In this document: positions 5,592 through 8,628 of the stretch, piece by piece | Layout of the letters: every line of letters starts with the position of its first letter | Position numbering within the stretch: position 1 is the first letter of the stretch | DNA from: an uncultured Curvibacter sp. | GTDB lineage: Bacteria > Pseudomonadota > Gammaproteobacteria > Burkholderiales > Burkholderiaceae | Direction: 5' to 3' | Assembly (NCBI GenBank): GCA_946481355.1 | Contig: CAMLNH010000100.1 | Coordinates: 1 to 8,628 of the forward strand | DNA length: 8,628 nt | Translations under genes and position numbers: made by a program | The notes under the pieces: generated by a model | Told to the model about the DNA's origin: nothing | The model's input: the letters and a program-made list of their open reading frames with translations, nothing else | Databases searched by the model: none

Positions 5592-6326
5592 TCAGGGCCG
5601 GCGCGCGACGATGCGTTGGTCTTGCGCCCCGATGAGCTGCAGCATGCCGTCGTCGCCGATATCGAAGCGCTGCGTGGCTGCGAGCTGGCGCAGGTAGCGG
5701 CCTTCCACGTCCATGAGTTCAGGCGGGCAGGCCATGCGTGTGGCCGCGCCAGGTGCGATGCGCAGGCCTTCGCCGCTGAGCATGTAGCTGCTGGTGTAAC
5801 GGTTGCAGCCTGCACGACCGCTCACGCGGCCACGGGCGTCGAACTGCAGCGTGAGCTGTGCGCCCGGTGGCAGGCCGCCAGCCAGTGCGCTGATCTGCCA
5901 TTCGCCCTGCAGCAGGGCCGCGGGCTCGCCGCCGCAGCCGGCATAGCGGCGTTCGTCGAGGCGCACCAGGACTTCATAGGGATGCGGCATGCCGCTCATG
6001 CTGTCACGGCAGACACGGGCCTTGGTCCAGACTTCAATGATCTGGCCTTCGTGCATGCCGGCCAGACGCATGCCGCTGGCGCTGGGCGCCGGACGCATCT
6101 GCGCGGTGAAGGTTTGATCGCCAGCCTGCCACTGCAGCTGGTCGCCGGTGAGCTGCAGGGTCCAGGACGGCTCCTGGCCGCGGGCGCGCAGCGGCGTGTC
6201 ACCTTCACCCGGGGTGGCGGTGATCGGTGCGGCCGTCTGGGCGCAGCCGCCAACAAGCAGGACGGCGATCAGCAGTGCACCGCCAAGGTGCCGGCGTGCT
6301 GCTCCGTGGAAGGCTGGTTCGAGCAT
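5592..6326 (-). CDS. META (HslJ-like) domain lipoprotein with N-terminal COG3650-like domain
   Basis: 244-aa envelope lipoprotein. The signal sequence (hydrophobic residues 14-27) ends in the lipobox LVGGC, with Cys28 predicted to be acylated. Residues about 47-135 form a COG3650-like beta domain: RARGQEPSWTLQL, then CRDSMSGMPHPYEVLVRL, then YAGCGGEP, with C106 and C131 as a possible disulfide. Residues about 139-240 are a META domain like E. coli HslJ: LQGEWQISALAGG, GRVSGRAGCNRYTSSY, then ATRMACPPELMDVEGRYL (C174 and C200). HslJ is linked to heat shock and novobiocin resistance, but the domain's molecular role is unknown. The ATG at 6326 is chosen because AGGA stands 8 bases upstream and the signal peptide starts soon after. 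In-frame starts at 6359 and 6470 would add residues before the signal sequence. It diverges from the HD-GYP gene across a 277-base gap. Confidence 0.88.
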   Translation of the reverse strand: MLEPAFHGAARRHLGGALLIAVLLVGGCAQTAAPITATPGEGDTPLRARGQEPSWTLQLTGDQLQWQAGDQTFTAQMRPAPSASGMRLAGMHEGQIIEVWTKARVCRDSMSGMPHPYEVLVRLDERRYAGCGGEPAALLQGEWQISALAGGLPPGAQLTLQFDARGRVSGRAGCNRYTSSYMLSGEGLRIAPGAATRMACPPELMDVEGRYLRQLAATQRFDIGDDGMLQLIGAQDQRIVARRP

Positions 6327-6421
6327 GGGGTTTTTCCTGATCAGAAGAGAGGTGTGCATCGCAGGATGATATTCATTCCGACGGACACCAGCCGATATAC
6401 AGAGATGGGCTGATGCGTCGC

Positions 6422-6446
6422 ACCCGGGACACTCATGTTCCGGGGC
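6422..6446. repeat. Imperfect hairpin in the META-lipoprotein/HD-GYP gap
   Basis: ACCCGGGAC and GTTCCGGGG pair at seven of nine positions around a short loop. It lies about 100 bases upstream of the lipoprotein start. There is no T tract in either direction, so it is not a standard terminator. The role is unknown; it may be a structured leader or chance pairing in GC-rich DNA. Confidence 0.25.
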
Positions 6447-6464
6447 CTGAATGAAATGGAGGGC

Positions 6465-6480
6465 TGGCATGAGGTGTGCT
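6465..6480 (+). promoter_or_regulatory. Sigma-54-like -24/-12 element upstream of the HD-GYP gene
   Basis: TGGCATGAGGTGTGCT fits the RpoN consensus TGGCAYR-N4-TTGCW at every fixed position but one (G in place of the first T). GG and GC are at the required spacing. The transcript would begin near 6491, leaving a leader of about 110 bases. A competing reading is that its first 8 bases are a copy of the half-site in the dyad at 6525-6548. A sigma-70 type TAGAAT at 6548-6553 is an alternative promoter element. Confidence 0.3.
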
Positions 6481-6524
6481 GCAGGATTTGTAGCAAAACT
6501 GCTTCATGTCCGTGCACAGCGGGC

Positions 6525-6548
6525 ATGGCATGATGTATTTCATGCCAT
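6525..6548. promoter_or_regulatory. Perfect 9-base-arm dyad, candidate operator of the HD-GYP gene
   Basis: ATGGCATGA (6525-6533), a 6-base centre TGTATT, then TCATGCCAT (6540-6548), with perfect arms. The dyad ends exactly at a TAGAAT (6548-6553; five of six matches to the -10 consensus), so it fills the place of the -35 and spacer. A further copy of the arm with its flank, TGGCATGAGGTGT against TGGCATGATGTAT (11 of 13), lies at 6465-6477. It could bind a dimeric repressor or activator, or form a hairpin if transcription starts upstream of it. Confidence 0.45.
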
Positions 6549-6603
6549 AGAATCGGCAGCGTCTGCAGGCACCTGAATTGTCGGGGCGCAGATCAGTTTA
6601 TTC

Positions 6604-7878
6604 ATGAAGCCATCCGACACCGAACTGATCGATATCGCCGATTTACGCATCGGACTCTACGTCGAGCTCGATCTGGGCTGGATGTCCCACCCCTTTCCTA
6701 CCGGCAGCTTCAAGATCAGCACGCTCAAGCAGATCGAGGTGATCCGCGGCCTGGGCCTCAAGCAGGTGCGCTGGGTGCCGGCCAAGAGTGATCTGCCGCA
6801 GGACGATGCGCAGGAGAGCCGTCCGGTACCCGACGCAGAGGCCGCGGCCCGTGCACAGGCGCATGAACGCGAGTTGCGCCGCCAGCGCGCCGCCCTGATC
6901 GAGGCGCAGCAGAAGAGCCTCAAGCTCTGCGAGCAGCGCTTCGGTGCGGCCCAGCAGCTGTACCGCCAGGTGCAGGAAGAGGTGCTGGAGCAGCCGCAGG
7001 CGGTGCGCAACCGCTGCATGGAGATGGTCAACCGCTACGTGGAGGAGATGAACTGCGATGGCGAGTCAGCCATCCGTCTGCTCTCCGAAGGCGTGGGTGA
7101 GCGTGCCGCCATGCATCCGGTCAACGTCACCGTGATGTGCCTGCTGCTGGGCAAGGCCATGAACCTCGGTGGCCAGGATCTGGTGGATCTGGGCATGGCC
7201 GCCTTTCTGCACGATGTGGGCAAGCTGCAGCTGCCGCAGCGGGTGCGCTGGTTCGAGGACGGCTTTTCGATCGAGGAGTTCAAGCAGTACCAGGAGCACG
7301 TGGCCAAGAGCGTGGCCATCGGCAACCGCATGCAGCTCAGCGAAGGTGCGCTGATGGCCATTGCCCAGCACCACGAGATGATGGATGGCAGCGGCTTCCC
7401 GATGAAGCCGCCGGCCAGCGAGCTGAGTCTGTCCGCCCGCATCCTGGCCCTGGTCAATCGCTACGACAACCTGTGCAATCCGGTGCGTCTGGTGACGGCG
7501 TTGACACCGCACGAGGCCTTGTCGCTGCTCTTCGCCCAGCACAAGGCGCGCTTCGACAACCTGGTGCTCAGCGCCTTCATCCGCATGATGGGGGTGTACC
7601 CGCCGGGGTCGGTGGTGCAGCTCATCGACGGGCGCTATGCGCTGGTGGTCTCGGTCAACTCGGTGCGCCCGCTCAAGCCGCGCGTCATCGTGCACGAGCC
7701 TTCGGTGCCCAAGCACGAGGCGTTGATTCTCGATCTGGAGAGCCAGCCGCACATCGGCATCCGGCGCAGTCTCAAACCGGCCAGCCTGCCGGCCGATGCA
7801 CTCGAGTACCTGGGGCCGCGCCAGCGCATCGCCTACTACTTCGAGAACTCGGGGCCGGCACCGTTGGAAGATGCCTGA
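6604..7878 (+). CDS. DUF3391 and HD-GYP domain protein (c-di-GMP phosphodiesterase family)
   Basis: 424-aa cytoplasmic signalling protein with no membrane segment. Residues about 8-65 are a DUF3391 domain (IDIADLRIGLYVELDLGWM, then FKISTLKQIEVIRGLGLKQV). A Glu/Gln/Arg-rich likely coiled coil spans about 78-130. The HD-GYP domain runs from about 165 to 330: H171, then FLHDVGKLQLP (H203, D204, K207), EHV (H232), and HHEMMDGSGFP (H256, H257, G264-F265-P266). A C-terminal extension of about 95 residues follows. HD-GYP enzymes hydrolyse c-di-GMP. Here GYP reads GFP, the usual VADxYD aspartate is N285 (LVNRYDNL), and Arg stands four residues before H171, where trinuclear enzymes have Glu. Activity may therefore be binuclear, weak or absent. 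The ATG start has only a weak ribosome site. The gene ends 15 bases before a strong terminator. Confidence 0.93.
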   Translation: MKPSDTELIDIADLRIGLYVELDLGWMSHPFPTGSFKISTLKQIEVIRGLGLKQVRWVPAKSDLPQDDAQESRPVPDAEAAARAQAHERELRRQRAALIEAQQKSLKLCEQRFGAAQQLYRQVQEEVLEQPQAVRNRCMEMVNRYVEEMNCDGESAIRLLSEGVGERAAMHPVNVTVMCLLLGKAMNLGGQDLVDLGMAAFLHDVGKLQLPQRVRWFEDGFSIEEFKQYQEHVAKSVAIGNRMQLSEGALMAIAQHHEMMDGSGFPMKPPASELSLSARILALVNRYDNLCNPVRLVTALTPHEALSLLFAQHKARFDNLVLSAFIRMMGVYPPGSVVQLIDGRYALVVSVNSVRPLKPRVIVHEPSVPKHEALILDLESQPHIGIRRSLKPASLPADALEYLGPRQRIAYYFENSGPAPLEDA

Positions 7879-7893
7879 ATCCGCGCCGCATGA

Positions 7894-7924
7894 GAAAAAG
7901 CCGCTGCACCGCAGCGGCTTTTTC
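7894..7924. terminator. Bidirectional intrinsic terminator between the HD-GYP gene and frc
   Basis: GAAAAAGCCGCTGC (7894-7907), loop ACC, then GCAGCGGCTTTTTC (7911-7924). The arms are a perfect 14 bases. The GC core is flanked by five A on the left and five T on the right, so each strand reads a GC hairpin followed by a U tract. It serves the plus-strand HD-GYP gene (stop at 7878) and the minus-strand frc gene (stop at 7960). It is the only clear intrinsic terminator I see in the window. Confidence 0.93.
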
Positions 7925-7959
7925 GTTTCTGCCCACGCCAGGCGCGGGCAGGGGGCCGG

Positions 7960-8628
7960 TCAGATGGCCTTGGCGGCGCGCAGTTCGTCGAGCTGGGCCT
8001 TGCTGTAGCCCATCTGCGTCAGCACCTCTTCGGTGTGCTCACCCAGCAGAGGCGAGCGCGTGACCTCGGTCGGGCTGTCGGACAGCTTGATGGGGTTGCC
8101 AACGCTCAGGTATTTGCCACGCACGGGGTGGTCCACTTCAACGATGGTGCCGGTCTCACGCAGCGACTGGTCCTCGGCGATCTCCTTCATGGAGAGGATG
8201 GGGCCGCAGGGGATGTCGAACTCGTTGAGGATGTCCATGGCCTCGAACTTGGTCTTGGTCATGGTCCACTGCTCGATCGTGTCGAAGATGTGCTTCAGCC
8301 GCGGCAGGCGCGCCGGCGGCTTGGCGTAATCGGGATCGGTCTTCCATTCCGGCTTGCCGATAACGTCGCAAATCTTCTCCCAGACCGGCGCCTGGGTGAT
8401 GAAGTAGATGTAGGCGTTGGGATCGGTCTCCCACCCCTTGCACTTCAGGATCCAGCCGGGCTGGCCGCCGCCGGAATCGTTGCCGGCGCGCGGCACGGCA
8501 TCGCCGAACGGGATGTTCTGGCCGAACTGGCTGTATTCCTTGAGCGGCCCATGCGGCAGGCGCTGCTGGTCGCGCAGCTTCACCCGGCACAGATTGAGCA
8601 CGCCGTCCTGCATGGCGGCGGTCACCCG
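7960..8628 (-). CDS. frc: Formyl-CoA:oxalate CoA-transferase (Frc), C-terminal part (cut by window edge)
   Basis: Class III (CaiB/BaiF) CoA-transferase. It moves CoA from formyl-CoA to oxalate, giving oxalyl-CoA, which oxalyl-CoA decarboxylase (Oxc) then breaks down; the pair serves oxalate breakdown and acid resistance. The visible 222 residues equal the last half of the 416-428 aa family, and the frame runs open off the right edge, so no start codon is in the window. Diagnostic blocks match Frc/YfdW closely: [68 protein letters not shown], and [12 protein letters not shown] with [10 protein letters not shown]. The catalytic aspartate region is outside the window. The active-site glycine loop, GGGGQ in characterised enzymes, reads SGGGQ here. 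No oxc gene is visible; it may lie beyond the right edge. Confidence 0.93.
   Translation of the reverse strand, partial: RVTAAMQDGVLNLCRVKLRDQQRLPHGPLKEYSQFGQNIPFGDAVPRAGNDSGGGQPGWILKCKGWETDPNAYIYFITQAPVWEKICDVIGKPEWKTDPDYAKPPARLPRLKHIFDTIEQWTMTKTKFEAMDILNEFDIPCGPILSMKEIAEDQSLRETGTIVEVDHPVRGKYLSVGNPIKLSDSPTEVTRSPLLGEHTEEVLTQMGYSKAQLDELRAAKAI

Noticed and set aside
5616..6413. 265-aa plus-strand open frame opposite the META lipoprotein
   Set aside because: It is a reverse-strand shadow of a gene with a signal peptide, lipobox and two recognisable domains. It has no domain of its own.
6526..6541. Dyad left arm as a sigma-54 promoter (TGGCATG-N4-)
   Set aside because: There is no GC at the -12 position (ATTTC in place of TTGCW), unlike the site at 6465-6480.
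1..8628. Defence islands, toxin-antitoxin pairs, CRISPR, retrons, integrases, tRNA or attachment sites
   Set aside because: I looked on both strands and found no matching protein families, repeat arrays, tRNA-like folds or insertion-sequence ends. The genes are ordinary chromosomal types.

Overview
The window is high-GC DNA with dense gene packing. The protein types point to a betaproteobacterium of the order Burkholderiales, most likely the family Comamonadaceae. This placement rests on protein resemblance and base composition seen by eye, not on a search. I find nine protein-coding genes. Two are cut by the window edges. There are no rRNA or tRNA genes, CRISPR arrays, insertion sequences or phage genes.

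Layout, left to right. (1) 1-803, minus strand: a two-gene operon for a molybdenum hydroxylase of the isoquinoline-oxidoreductase/aldehyde-oxidase type. It has a [2Fe-2S] subunit and a Tat-exported molybdopterin subunit whose 3' end lies outside the window. (2) 1042-1950, plus strand: a divergent AraC-family regulator. The 238-base gap holds two direct repeats 21 bases apart, a spacing that suits an AraC-type activator of the operon. (3) 1955-3133, minus strand: a Bcr/CflA-type drug exporter, convergent with the regulator gene. (4) 3330-4154, plus strand: a stand-alone HDOD-domain protein. (5) 4165-4803, minus strand: a hemolysin III/TrhA-type membrane protein, followed upstream by a tiny lipoprotein gene (4859-5053) on the same strand. 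(6) 5118-5585, plus strand: a YbaK/EbsC-type aminoacyl-tRNA deacylase. (7) 5592-6326, minus strand: a lipoprotein joining a COG3650-like domain to a META/HslJ domain. (8) 6604-7878, plus strand: a DUF3391 plus HD-GYP signalling protein with an altered active site, ending in a strong bidirectional terminator. (9) 7960-8628, minus strand: the C-terminal half of formyl-CoA:oxalate CoA-transferase (Frc).

The genes alternate in strand almost throughout. Three convergent pairs meet with gaps of only 4, 10 and 6 bases and no room for a hairpin terminator. The only classic intrinsic terminator lies between the HD-GYP gene and frc. The clearest functional unit is the molybdenum hydroxylase operon with its divergent AraC regulator. 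The rest looks like a mosaic of mostly single-gene units: efflux, signalling, envelope, tRNA quality control and oxalate metabolism.

I do not see a new multi-gene system. The points most worth a second look are non-coding or at residue level: the 21-base direct repeats, the 9-base-arm dyad and sigma-54-like site upstream of the HD-GYP gene, the operator-like cluster upstream of the exporter, and the substituted HD-GYP and Frc active-site residues.
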